Assembly: GCA_009617715.1 (NCBI GenBank)
Contig: VTFK01000003.1
Coordinates: forward strand, 2,852,001 to 2,916,000
Direction of reading: 5' to 3'
DNA from: Plectrocnemia conspersa
Lineage: Eukaryota > Arthropoda > Insecta > Trichoptera > Polycentropodidae
Length of the DNA stretch: 64,000 nucleotides
Shown: in pieces, positions 46,115-56,900 of the stretch
How positions within the stretch are numbered: position 1 is the stretch's first letter
Layout of the letters: each line of letters begins with the position of its first letter
Notes under the pieces: model-generated
What the model was told of the DNA's origin: nothing
Database searches by the model: none
Seen by the model: the letters and a program-made list of their open reading frames with translations, nothing else
Position numbers and translations under genes: made by a program

Positions 46115-46232
46115 GCCAACGACATCCGGTGTTCCCAAGCGGTCACCCATCCAAGTACTGACCGGGCCTAATACCGCTTAACTTCGGTGATCGGACGAGA
46201 ACCGGTACATTCAGCATGGTATGGTCGTTGGC
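46115..46232 (-). rRNA. 5S rRNA, diverged copy
   Basis: 118 nt with several substitutions compared with the consensus, including GCGGTATTAGG in the internal promoter region, TGTACCGG and GGATGTCG. Ends still pair. Like the other U6-proximal 5S copies it is probably inactive. Confidence 0.9.
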
Positions 46233-46901
46233 GAAGGCAGGTTTTGGAGTTTGAAAATTCGCGTCTAAATTTTATTTACATCAATTGACAATTAAAAAAT
46301 ATTTTTAACTTTTTTCAAAATTTTATAATAATATACTATTAGTCAGTTAATAAATAGTTAGTTAATAAATAATGGATAATTTGGACCGACGTGCTTGCAA
46401 CCTTCCAAATTATATTAAAATTTGCTTGAACCTCAACCTGGTTATAAAGAACAGGCTTTTGAAATTTGATACGTTGCATTTTTTGCGGAGTCGTAAAAGT
46501 CAACCAACTCCGATTCCTTTACTTGTTAATATTTTTTAAATATGTTATTTATAAAAGTAACTTTTTTTTTTTTAAATTATATAATGTTTTTTTATAAAAA
46601 TATAATGTTTTTTTTAAAAATATTTAAAATTTTTGAAAAAATCATAACAGCAAAAGAGTTAAAAAGCCATGGAAACCTTCGAAGGTTATTATTAATATTC
46701 TGCAATAGCAATATTTACAGTCAAATAATGCGAAACATTGGTCAACAAGTCGAATAATGGTATTTACTGGAGATACTGATTCAAGAGAAATACATAGCTT
46801 TAAATAGTGAATAAAATTTCAACCACTTTTATTGGATAATGATATGATTAGAGATAAAATAGAAAAATGTTTAGTACGAATAAATGCAAAAAAGTATATG
46901 G

Positions 46902-47020
46902 GCCAACGGACACCCGGTGTTCCCTAGCGGTCACCCATCCAAGTACTGACCGGGCCCAATGTTGCTTAACTTCGGTGATCGGACGAGAACCGGTGCATTC
47001 AGCATGGTATGGTCGTTGAC
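46902..47020 (-). rRNA. 5S rRNA, diverged copy
   Basis: 119 nt with one extra base near the 3' end (minus-strand GTGTCCGTTGGC), a changed CGCTAGGGAAC and a first base pair disturbed by GTCAACGACC in place of GCCAACGACC. The internal promoter is close to consensus. Probably a recent pseudogene. Confidence 0.9.
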
Positions 47021-47651
47021 ATACGCTGCATCTAAAATTTGCAATTTGGCGTCTAAATATTTTATTTACATCGATTAATAATTAAAAAATATTTGCTAAT
47101 TCAATAGTTAATAATAAATATTTAAAAATAAAATATGTTTATTTGTTCCGTGACGGAACTCAATTACTCGTGTGTCAAAAAGTTAATTGAAGTGCCATTA
47201 TTCCATTTCAATGGGGAAAAATGAAACGGATTATTGAAATAGGTAATCGGTATATACTGCCTAAACTAATGATAAAGGTAATTTTCAAGTTACGCAACAC
47301 GATTTTGTGCTTGTATGTCGAGTCAGATTTAAAAAAAAAAATCGTTTGTCTTGAAAAAGTCAAGTCACTCAGAAGTAGAGTAATTTCAATGTACATATAT
47401 ATTTAGGCTTACCATACGTCCAGTTTCACACCATCGGTTCAACATTCACAAAATTTCAGAGAAAATTGCGTCTGTTACAAACAGAGCGGTGTAGTCGGAG
47501 ACGTAACTCCTTTGTTTATTTAATAAATATTTTTTAAATGTGTCGCATATATGTATGTATAATATAAGAAAGGTAGGATTTTAAAAAATAATATTTTATG
47601 TTTTAATTAATTTAAAAATCATAGCAGTAAAAGAGTTAAGTACAGTAGTAC

Positions 47652-47935
47652 CTCGCTTAACGAGCAAAACAAATCGTAAATAATGACCCTTTTAACAACC
47701 ATCGTTTCGCATAACGAGTGATGAGGTAAATACCGGGAGTCCCGGCTTGTGCCAAAAACGTTCTGTAACAAGGCCCGTGAGCGATAGATATTTAGCGTTC
47801 ATTAGCTTACTAGCTGTCAACCTATACCTGCTGATATCCTGTATTTTACATTTTTCATATGGGAAAAATTGTTTTGCTTAGCGAGCGTTTCGCGTTACGA
47901 GTATGATTCTAGAACGACTTATGCTCGTTATATAT
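47652..47935. mobile_element. Tc1/mariner- or pogo-like MITE fragment
   Basis: TA followed by CAGTAGTACCTCGCTTAACGAGC-type sequence (47652 on). The far end has TTTTGCTTAGCGAGCG, CGCGTTACGAGTATGATTCT and TATGCTCGTTATATA. CAGTAGT plus a pattern of CGTTA/TAACG repeats with flanking TA is typical of Tigger/mariner-like MITEs. The right terminus is degraded. Confidence 0.45.
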
Positions 47936-48307
47936 AGAATGTTAAATTGGTTTTTATTATTTAAAAATCTTTGTCATTATTTTTAATGATATCAATTTTA
48001 TAAGCTAGCAAAGAAGATACATTTTATTAAAAAGTCTGAGTAGGAGTCAGTAAATTTTGAAACGACTACACATCACAATTACGCTAAATTTTTATGTTTA
48101 ACAGCTTTTAAAATGGAAAGGGGTCTTTACAGATTACCGATTCAAGAAGTAAAATAAATAGTTTTAAATCATGAAATTTTGGTGTCGTGTGACGTGACCT
48201 TGCATTTGCCATACAATTTTAACAATATATATATGACTAACAATAATTAGATAATGTTAACAATATGAGTTTTTATACAAATTATAAAAAAAAACCATGG
48301 TAATATG

Positions 48308-48425
48308 GTATTCATTACGTGGATCCACGTATTTGCCACTATATTCGTGGATCCAAGTATTTGCAACTATATGCGTGGATCCTAGTAATGAATATATAAA
48401 TATATTCATTACGTGGATCCACTTT
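48308..48425. repeat. Minisatellite with GTGGATCCAC palindromes
   Basis: About four CGTGGATCC units (near 48320, 48348, 48375 and 48413). The first three are spaced about 28 bp with GTATTTGCMACTATAT-type linkers, and the tract is bracketed by two ATTCATTACGTGGATCCAC copies. Each core is a palindrome around GGATCC. Confidence 0.65.
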
Positions 48426-48687
48426 ACAGAGGAGAGTTATTATGTTTATTTATTGTCTTTAAAATTAATTTAAACTTTGACTAAGCAAAAATCTTGTCAA
48501 ATGTTACTCTATAATTCTATAGATAGAGCATGGGAAAATATATGGGCAAACAAACAGCTTCAAATATACCTCATCTTTGACGTGGTAAATAAAACTGATA
48601 ATATTTTCAACCGTTGTAGTATATTAATAGTATATATATATTAGTAATAATTTTTTCCATTCATGCATATGTCCAGCTTTTGAAAAC

Positions 48688-48709
48688 TCACACACACACA
48701 CACACACAC
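48688..48709. repeat. (CA)n microsatellite
   Basis: Ten to eleven CA dinucleotides in a row. Confidence 0.9.
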
Positions 48710-48826
48710 TATATGTGAAATTCCGTCAAACATACCGTTTCAAAACTAAATTCAACCAGACAAAATTTTTATTCTACAAACATTGACTGGATAATTTGGT
48801 ATTAATAAAAGCAAAAAAGTATAGAG

Positions 48827-48944
48827 GCCAACGACACCCGGTGTTCCCAAGCGGTCACCCATCCAAGTACTGACCAGGCCCAATGCTGCTTAACTTCGGT
48901 GATCGGACGAGAACCGGTGCATTCAGCATGGTATGGTCGTTGGC
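48827..48944 (-). rRNA. 5S rRNA, nearly intact copy
   Basis: 118 nt with two differences from the consensus (CATGC for CACGC near the 5' end and GGGCCTGG for GGGCCCGG). The ends pair. By its flanks (ATTCATCGTTTCATGATCG to the right) this is the equivalent of the U2-proximal 5S copies in the other arms, though U2 itself is missing here. Confidence 0.93.
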
Positions 48945-49240
48945 AAGTGTTTCGCATTGACTTTACTACTCATTCATCGTTTCATGATCGTTACAATAAA
49001 CAGCATCGAATTACTATTATTTTTACGTAATTCCTTTTGTTTAATACTATTTTATTCAGTAGAAAACATTATATATTGAAAGTAAAATAGATAAATATAC
49101 CATCGTGCGATAATGCCCATAACGTAAATGTTATTTAGTAAATTGTTCCGTGTGTAATTACAATTATTAAGAAAAAAGTTTAATAATTTATTTTGGATTG
49201 CGTACAATGGGTATGAAAAACGTTAAAATCGGCATTTTAT

Positions 49241-49653
49241 GATTGTGACAATAAAACAGATAGTCTTTTTATTTTCTATTTTAATTGTAAGACTAAGTAC
49301 ATATGTACTATATTTATTGAAAATATATTTTGTAAATAATATATTTTTGTAGTGCCATCTTGCGATACTTACAGTAACTTTATTGGAATTTTCTAAATTG
49401 TTTGGTTAAACAATGTATGTATATCAAATAGGGAATCCATTACTGGTAAACCGATAAACCGATTTACCAGTAAATACCCCGAAAAATAACTTTGTAATCC
49501 ACCGGTAAATTATAACTTTTACAAGTCCAGAAAATATATTCGCTGTAACTTTATTCAATTCTTGATTGTAAAACAACATGGAACAGTTTTTTTATTTTAA
49601 AAAATTGAGTAATAAAGGCTCTTATAGATATAAATTCAGAAATCATCTTTGTA
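49241..49653. other. Spacer of cluster B, no gene
   Basis: GGGAATCCATTACTGGTAAA and GATAAACCGATTTACCAG near 49431-49475 may be the left end of the hAT-type element whose transposase remnant follows. Confidence 0.35.
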
Positions 49654-50045
49654 GATTGTGAGTTTGAGATGATATCTAATAATGCAGCATCATTACAACC
49701 AATAAAAGCTGCCATAGGTGCACTTTGTGACCAAAATGTTCATTTATGTTTGGCAGATGTAGCATGTTGGATGATTTACACAAACAAAACACTTCTTTTC
49801 ATTTCGAGGCACCGTGACGTATGGGTTAAGTAACGAATTTAAAGCAACGTTGATCGTTCGTATCAACTATAAAATAAAGGAACGACAATCCTATTTATTA
49901 TACTGATGTTTTTCAATATCTATACAATCCCATAATTTCAGATAATGATGAATATGGTATTTTTAATACAACCAATAAATATACAGTAATGATAAAGGTT
50001 ATGGAACGGATTTACTATGAAGATGTAGTAAATCTAGTAGTTTAA
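49654..50045 (+). pseudogene. hAT transposase remnant
   Basis: Plus-strand reading begins DCEFEMISNNAASLQPIKAA and continues IGALCDQNVHLCLADVACW. After a stop and frame changes it continues EFKATLIVRINYKIKERQ and then VFQYLYNPIISDNDEYG. The L-P-K-A---LC--DA-L--AD segment and the following F---L---I--RI-ERR...YL-NP segment occur in this order in hAT-superfamily transposases shortly before the dimerisation domain. The remnant has stops and frameshifts, and its termini are not securely identified. Confidence 0.7.
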
Positions 50046-50454
50046 AACTAAAACAATCGCAGTCCAAACAAATGTCACCAACCTAATTCGATAGAACTTA
50101 AAGTTACATAATTTATCATGATTTCAAGATAACAACATATGTATTTCAAAACAATTTTAGTAAATATTTCCACTTTTAAACAAAATACGTAAATAGTTTG
50201 ATACACAAGCTAGATGGATGTGTATACTACATAAATGTGTGTCTTGAAAGAGTAAGCAGCTGTTGGGATGAATGTTAATTTATTGCATATGCCACAAAAA
50301 TTTGGTTTGCTCAAAACTTCGCGATGGTGAATCAAGTGTGACACTAGGTGTCTAAGGCGGCTCCTGAAGAAAGCGATATCCAGGTTAATGTCAATCATGA
50401 AAATATTCTATATGTACGTTTCTAAGTTAACAAACGAACGCAACGATAAATTTT
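50046..50454. other. Spacer of cluster B, no gene
   Basis: No frame, RNA or repeat recognised between the hAT remnant and arm B2. Confidence 0.45.
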
Positions 50455-50488
50455 GTCGTTCATGTACCGAATAATTGTGATTATATAA

Positions 50489-50676
50489 GTGGGCCGATCC
50501 CGGCGGCACTGCAATGCCGGGCCAACCCGCGACAGGAGTGGAGCAAGCCCCGAACATCCCGTCACTTTCCAAAAATCAGTTTAATATACTGGTCCCGCAA
50601 TGCGGGAACTATCAGATATTAAGCTGATAAGAACAGATACTACACTTTGATCTTAGCCAACAGGCCGAGAAGCGAT
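50489..50676 (-). ncRNA. U2: U2 spliceosomal snRNA (copy 3)
   Basis: 188 nt, apparently identical to copy 2: ATCGCTTCTCGGCC start, GTGTAGTATC, GATTTTTGG Sm site, GC-rich 3' hairpins. It is the only U2 in cluster B. The next gene is a 5S at 52529, separated by the hAT insertion. Confidence 0.96.
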
Positions 50677-50755
50677 GCAGTATAGGGTTATTATTTAGCT
50701 TATAAAGCACCCAGTGTACTCGACGCTTGCGAGTATCGTATAGCTGTATTGCCAT
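50677..50755 (-). promoter_or_regulatory. U2 promoter with PSE core
   Basis: CGCAAGC on the minus strand (plus 50725-50731), 49-55 bases before the U2 start; TTATAAG near -27; TGGCA further upstream. Matches the other two U2 promoters. Confidence 0.6.
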
Positions 50756-51036
50756 CTATTGATCGTTATGTAACTTTTGAATATTTTTTTTCTTATTAGC
50801 GCATAATAAAAACGCATTGTATGTGATTCGAAATAAATTATTGACATATTTAAAAAATAAAAATTAATAAATAATAATAAAAATTTAATTTCATGTGTGT
50901 TGCTTAAACATTTACATTTTTGCCATAATCGCAAGATGGTATATTTAGTTATTTTAATGAGAAATATTAGTTACCTAATAAATAATAATAAATAAGTGGA
51001 ATTGTGTAAAAATAATATTGACTCGATGGTCTAATT

Positions 51037-52466
51037 CAGCGTTTCCCAACCTTTTTTGTTTCGCGTACCACTTGGTAGTACATCACTCTTAATTGTAGCA
51101 CTTCGTAAAAATTATTGTATTTCGAGAAATTTGTTATTCCATTTGCATTTTAAATTTTATAGGGCTACTATATATCCCAGTACTCATTTATTTAAGTTTA
51201 AAAAAAATACCAAAGGTTTTATTTTTTCTGATATAAATGAGACATTTGAACCTTAGATATCACAATGTTTTTTTTTTAAATAAAAGGTGCCGAAGCTCAT
51301 TTCTTGTCGAAATTCAAAACCAGAACATTTAAAGAAGTATTTTTTTAATAACTAATTTTTATTAAAAAAAATTACATAGAATTAAATTAGATTACTTGTA
51401 TAAAAAAATTAAATGCGTTGCAGACAATTTTTTTCCAAAAATTACCGATATTAATAGAAAATATATGTATATAAAATAAATTAAACACGGTAAACGTAGA
51501 ATTGTTCTGATGAAAACGAGATAATTTACACTTTCATTTTTACAAATTTACAGCAGCGCCTCAGGCAAAATTTTAAATATAATAATATTAATGAAATTGT
51601 ATTTAAAAATATTTTTATTAGCGAAATTTTATATTTATTATCGGAAATAATAGTTATGAAAGTGTTACTTAAGATTATAATACATTGTTATCAAGTTATT
51701 AGTTTAATTTTTAAACAAATTTGACGAAAATATAAGCACAATAATACAAGCAAAATAAATTTAATGAGATCCTTGTGCTTGTTTCAAAGAAGATAATTTT
51801 TTGAAATTTGGTTAAAAAAATGTGAGATATACCCTTAAATCTACACCTGCGTCAAATTTGTTTCGATACTTATTTTTAAAAAAAAAACATATGAAGAAAA
51901 AGCTTTTTCTAATAATTCCGTACTAGTGAACGGTAATAAGAATTTGAGAGGTTTTTCAGAAAATTTTTCATATTCTTTATCCATGCTTAACCAAAAATAA
52001 ATTAGATTGTTTCGTTCGAATTTTACTTGTATAGTTTTGTCACTTGATGTCACTTTATTGATAACGATGAAGCTTTCTGCATAGAAGGGGTTTGAAATCC
52101 AATTATTATCTTTGTTTTCGGGTTTTGGAAAATACCCCATGAAAGACGATTTTAATCCTGTTAAATAAACTATTAAATGTTCTCGTAAATCTTGAGACAA
52201 GCTAACCTTATTTTTAAACAAAAAAGTATCTAGAGTTTCGAATACTTCCGGTTGATTGTTTTCGATACACTGTTTCCAAAAATCTAATTTCTTCATCATA
52301 CTTTCAATTTTATCATTAACATTAAAGATCGTCATCAAGCTTTTTTGAAAAATTACATTTAAGAAAAATACAATAGTTTAAATGATATTTTTATGACTGA
52401 TTTTTTTTACTTTTTATGTTCGCCATTACTAATTATTTTTCGCGTACCACAGGTTGGGAACCGCTG
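51037..52466. mobile_element. Deleted hAT transposon with target duplication
   Basis: The termini are CAGCGTTTCCCAACCT and, inverted, CAGCGGTTCCCAACCT. The flanking 8-bp duplication is GTCTAATT (51029-51036) and ATCTAATT (52467-52474), with one mismatch. The empty site is seen in arm A2 near 17605. Both ends also carry TTTCGCGTACCAC in direct orientation just inside. CAGCG-TT-CCAACC termini with 8-bp duplications are characteristic of hAT (Buster/SPIN-like) elements. The 1.43-kb interior holds only the C-terminal part of a transposase, so it cannot move alone. Confidence 0.9.
51841..52338 (-). pseudogene. hAT (ZBED5/Buster-like) transposase, C-terminal fragment
   Basis: 166 codons open on the minus strand. 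The conserved blocks are LREHLIVYLTGLKSSFMGYF, WISNPF, FWLSMDKEYEKFSEKPLKFL and LPFTSTELLEKAFSSYVFF. WI-NPF...FW-----Y--LS--ALK-LLPF-TTYLCE--FS is the C-terminal dimerisation region of Buster-type hAT transposases and domesticated ZBED5/FAM200 proteins. The N-terminal BED finger and most of the DDE catalytic core are missing. The uninterrupted frame suggests a recent deletion derivative. It lies wholly within the terminal repeats of the 51037-52466 element. Confidence 0.85.
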
Positions 52467-52528
52467 ATCTAATTTATTGTAACGATCATGGAATGATAAA
52501 CGAGATGCAAAAATAAGGTTCTACGTTC

Positions 52529-52646
52529 GCCAACGACCATACCACGCTGAATGCACCGGTTCTCGTCCGATCACCGAAGTCAAGCAGCATTGGGCCCGGT
52601 CAGTACTTGGATGGGTGACCGCTTGGGAACACCGGGTGTCGTTGGC
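52529..52646 (+). rRNA. 5S rRNA, nearly intact copy
   Basis: 118 nt with one difference from the intact cluster A copies (AAGTCAAGCAG for AAGTTAAGCAG, in the A-box part of the internal promoter). Ends pair. Followed by CCCCACTGTTTTTTTTGC, a T8 run suitable for pol III termination. Confidence 0.95.
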
Positions 52647-53341
52647 CCCCACTGTTTTTTTTGCTGATTATTAATACTATGCAATTTTCTATTTTAAATA
52701 ATATCAAATTTTTATTCCAATAAAAATAATTATCATAAGAGTCATCCAGTTCGCTAATTTGTATGTATGTACTGTTGATATTTTAATGGCATATGAAAGA
52801 CCGCGTAAGATTCTATGACACGTAAATTCACTATTTTCTGTTTCTGTTTCTCTAAAATACTTTTTAAAAGTTTCAGCGTATTGCTTCGACATGTTGCCAA
52901 TGTTTCGCATTATTAGGCTGCAGATATTGCTATTGAAGAAGATTAAGAAATAATAACCTTTGAAGGTCACCATAAGTTCTTTACTCTTTTGCTGTTGATA
53001 TGATATTTTCAAAATATTTTTAATTAAAAAAACATTATATAATTTAAAAAAAATTAATAAATTTTTATAAAAAACATATTTAAGAAAGTCTGTTGATTTT
53101 CGTGACTCCGGCTAAAATGTATGTAAATTCAAAGCCTGCTCTTTATAACGAGGTTGGGAGATCAAGCAAATTTATAATAATTTTGAAGGTTTGCAGCACG
53201 TCGGTCCAAATTAGCTATTATTTTTTTCTGAACTAATTGTAAATCTTTATCAAATTTTGAAAAAAGGTTAAAATATATTTTAATTATCAATCGTTGTAAA
53301 TAAATTTAGATGCGAATTTGCAAACTCCAAGAACTGCCTTC

Positions 53342-53459
53342 GCCAACAACCATACTATGCTGAATGCAACGGTTCTCGTCTGATAACCGAAGTTAAGCAG
53401 CATTGGGCCCGGTCAGTACTTGGATGGGTGACCGCTTGAGAACACCGGGTGTCGTTGGC
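53342..53459 (+). rRNA. 5S rRNA, diverged copy (probable pseudogene)
   Basis: 118 nt with about seven substitutions, mostly C to T or G to A: GCCAACAACC, ATACTATGC, TGCAACGG, CGTCTGATAACC and CTTGAGAAC. The length is conserved and the internal promoter C box is intact. It is convergent with U6 about 50 bp away, in the position of the other decayed copies. Confidence 0.9.
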
Positions 53460-53507
53460 CATTACATTTTTCCTTTTTTTTCTAAATCTTCAAGAAAAAA
53501 CACGTCA

Positions 53508-53558
53508 AAAAAATGTGGAACGCTTCACGATTTTGCGTGTCATCCTTGCGCAGGGGCC

Positions 53559-53598
<40 letters not shown>

Positions 53599-53614
53599 CC
53601 TGCCGAAGCAGGAC
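53508..53614 (-). ncRNA. U6: U6 spliceosomal snRNA (copy 4)
   Basis: 107 nt on the minus strand, identical to the other three in the gene body: 5' hairpin GTCCTGCTTCGGCAGGAC, ACAGAG box, AGC triad, T7 terminator (plus-strand 53507-53513). Confidence 0.96.
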
Positions 53615-53636
53615 AAATGTCGCGTACTGGACTGGG

Positions 53637-53700
53637 TATATATACCAAGTTTAAATTTGCACTCTGCTTGCGAAATTGGACGTTCGATCGTGCTGCCACC
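53637..53700 (-). promoter_or_regulatory. U6 promoter: PSE plus TATA box
   Basis: TATATATA at 53637-53644 and CGCAAGC (plus 53666-53672), 52-58 bases before the start. Confidence 0.75.
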
Positions 53701-53930
53701 TATTATCGTATAAGTTGCAATAATATGTACCGTGATTATTAATATATATCTTGGTTAAATCATATTAATTTGTATTGTTTACGTAAGATGGCTCTATATA
53801 TTTATTTTATATAAAATATAATTTTCTTAAAATGAATATGTATATAAATATATAAAAGTAAGTTATTATATTATGTATTCTAAAAATATTTTAAATAAAT
53901 TAATAATAAATATATTAAAATAGACGATCT

Positions 53931-56900
53931 ATGCTATGTTTGCTATTAAAATCTCATATTTCTACAATAGCAACTAATATTATAGAAAACAATAAAACTT
54001 GATAATTCCACTGAAGGCACAACTGTAAAACTTCTAATATACGTTATATAAAATTGGGAAAATTTTGCACGAGAAAAATACAGGATATGAAATGAAAACA
54101 GTATTTAAAATAAAATTGCATTATTTCTTTATTGTTGAGTTGAGTGTCCTATATGAAGAAGTAAATAAATTTCATTAACCTTTAGTAATCATATGCAATA
54201 AAACTTAGATATTGTAATTGGTCATATCAATTGAGAAGCTGTGTACCTTGTATAATCACCTGTAGTGTACTGTATCATCGAGGATGCTTCTCTGATCTTG
54301 TTGCTAAATAATGCAACCGACTTACATTTAATAGAAAATGTCTAATAAAGGTTTCTCAGATTCTCGTACATGAGGGATATACATATTGTCTATTTTTATT
54401 TCTCACAAAATTCCTACGAGGTAAGATGGAGTATGATAAACTTGAGTCGCGTCGACGAGTGTTCTTAACACTTAATCGGCCAGACATTTACTAATAAGTA
54501 CTGGTAGGAAATATTTCCAATCGGGTGATTCTGGAAGAATTTCGTTTTTGTATGCCACATAATTATCAGCGCTTGCGTTTCCGAGTATTGTTTCAAGTAC
54601 CGCAAAGACGAACAGCAGTATTAGATAACTTCCCAATAAGCACAACTATCTGACTTTTAAACCATCTGTCGAAAAGTACTGATTTGTTCTCATCTAAGTA
54701 TTCATAGTTGGTGGACGAAGTGTGTTAGAGTCAATATTGAATATAAAATTATTTAATTGTTCTGTAAATGTATCATATATCATATTTAAGCTTTTTATAT
54801 ATTTTGTTATAATGTATTGTTTTTTTAATGTATAAAGTATTGGCGTAAAGCTGTTTTGATCTGTACATGAATTTAAATAAATAAACCATACCATTATTGG
54901 TCCTTCCCGTATAGTTGATATTTATGGAGTTTATCAATTTACTCAATATTTGATTATTTTTGCAAATCTATGTTCTATATGATTTTTTATAGACTAAAAA
55001 TTTATAGAACACTCTTAAATTTTAGGTTTACCAGGTGATTTTCACCCCAAGCTCGCGGGGTACGAGTACAAAGATTTTATGTGTTTCTTTGTCGCGTTTA
55101 ATGGTTTTTTCATCCCTAGTGTACGCTTACATTTTTTGTGTATTGATTTGGCGAACAAATCGGTTAGCGTTTTATGTCATGCTCGTTATTACTGCACGAT
55201 CGATTTCGCGGGTTGATTTTTTCTGAGGGCTATGGTTTTTTTCGATCTACCCTCTCGAATATCGGCAGCTGTCGGTGAACTTCGTTTTTTATACGCGAGA
55301 AATTGTATTCAGGACGCATTAATTAGTTTTTTTTAATTAGTAAATTATATTAAATTAATTGAGAAACTTTTGGAAGTGGCAATTTAAACTAAATCTAAGT
55401 ATTTCACATTTTTATATTTACGAAAGAGGCATTTAAGTGTGTTTTTTTTTATGAAATATGAAGGGGTGCTTTTTTATCAATAATTTTGGGGTAGGCACAC
55501 ACCTTTCGTTTTCACATGAGTTTTTTGTTATGAATCGTTATTGATTTCAACGATCGCGTTCGATATTTATGGAAGTGATTTAGCAGTGCGTTTTTGAACG
55601 GTGTGTAGTGTGGTTGTCGTGTGTAAACAATGAGAAATAGTGTATGAAATTAAAAAAAAGTATGAGAAGTGAGTGCCATATGAAAAATATTATCAAGTTA
55701 AATTATTTTTAATATTTGGTAAGCTTATTTTAATATGTATTGCTTATTTTATATCAAACCTTACATAATAACATTTTTTATCGAATTCCTATTATATGCT
55801 TATTTTTAAAACTGAGATGGAATAACTTTTGGGTGAAAGAGACTGTAATAGGATAACTACATGATGTGCATGCAATTTAAATTTAATTTCTATAAATAGA
55901 CAACTAACACCTAATTATACTAACTGAAATTATACGTTTTATTTTAAATTACATTATAACACTTTATTTTAAATGGTTCGCCTCCTTGGTTGTGCTGCAA
56001 CCGTATCTGAGATTCCGTGAGAACTAACATTTTTTAAATGTTTTTGTGCAAAGAAGTATTTAAATATAAAACTAAAATATCTGTTTATTTCGCTTGTGTA
56101 ATATTTTCTCGGTTTTATTTGTCTATATTTGCGCGATGTTGTGGGGTTAATCTACCCATACGCCGCAATCACATGTTGATCTTGAGCCAATTGAAAAAAT
56201 ACGTTAACCTCAGTTTGACAAACGCTAGTGTATACAATATTATCCCTAACGCGATCTATAACGTTGTCTGGCCTTGATTTAATTGTTAAATATTAAATAA
56301 CCTTTATTTTCTTATTTACATAGCTTATGATTTTTCTTACAAATTTTAATCGTATATTAAATAATCGTTTTTACAACTTAATAACAATAATTCTGCGTAA
56401 GCTCCACCGGTAGCAAGTTCAGGGCTGTGTACTAACTCTAGTGTAGTTTCAAGTCAAAAATAAGTATAGTAAGTCTACGGCGTTGAACTGGCTTCTAAAA
56501 TATGTTGTCAGAGAATTGAGAATATTTGTTTTATCAAATAATATTTTATTACTGTTAATATGTGCATGGCGTTCGAAATTTTTCTACTTGCTCAAATAAG
56601 CACTTTTCACTGTTTTTTTTATCTGTTTGTGAAACAGTCAGTAATCTTAAGCATAATGGAAATTTTAGTGTCATTTCGCTGGTCTATTGTAAGAGCAAAA
56701 TATTCATAAGTTTTTTGACTTTGGAGCGAGAATGAAGGGTAGTTGCTGCAATACATATTACTTACAGGTCAGCGTTTATCAATTCTACTAAAACATTTAT
56801 ATTTTTTACAATATAACCAAACTGTTTTAATATGCTTTGATTATTAGATATTTTTTTGTTGATATCATATCTTTCACCGCCACTATTTGCCATGTGATAT

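Larger units (their letters stand above)
45660..49240 (+). repeat. Arm B1 of palindromic small-RNA cluster B
   Basis: Inverted copy of about 50455-53930, and a direct copy of arm A1 in its gene order (U6, 5S, 5S). It is more decayed: the part that should hold U2 is replaced after GATAATGCCCATAACG (49115) by unrelated sequence. About 1.7 kb of extra DNA with a third 5S lies between 47050 and 48820. Confidence 0.75.
50455..53930 (-). repeat. Arm B2 of palindromic small-RNA cluster B
   Basis: Order U2, 5S, 5S, U6, as in arm A2, with similar spacers. It lacks the 348-bp MITE of A2 but carries a 1.43-kb hAT element at 51037-52466. Outer similarity to arm B1 extends to about 53930. Confidence 0.85.
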
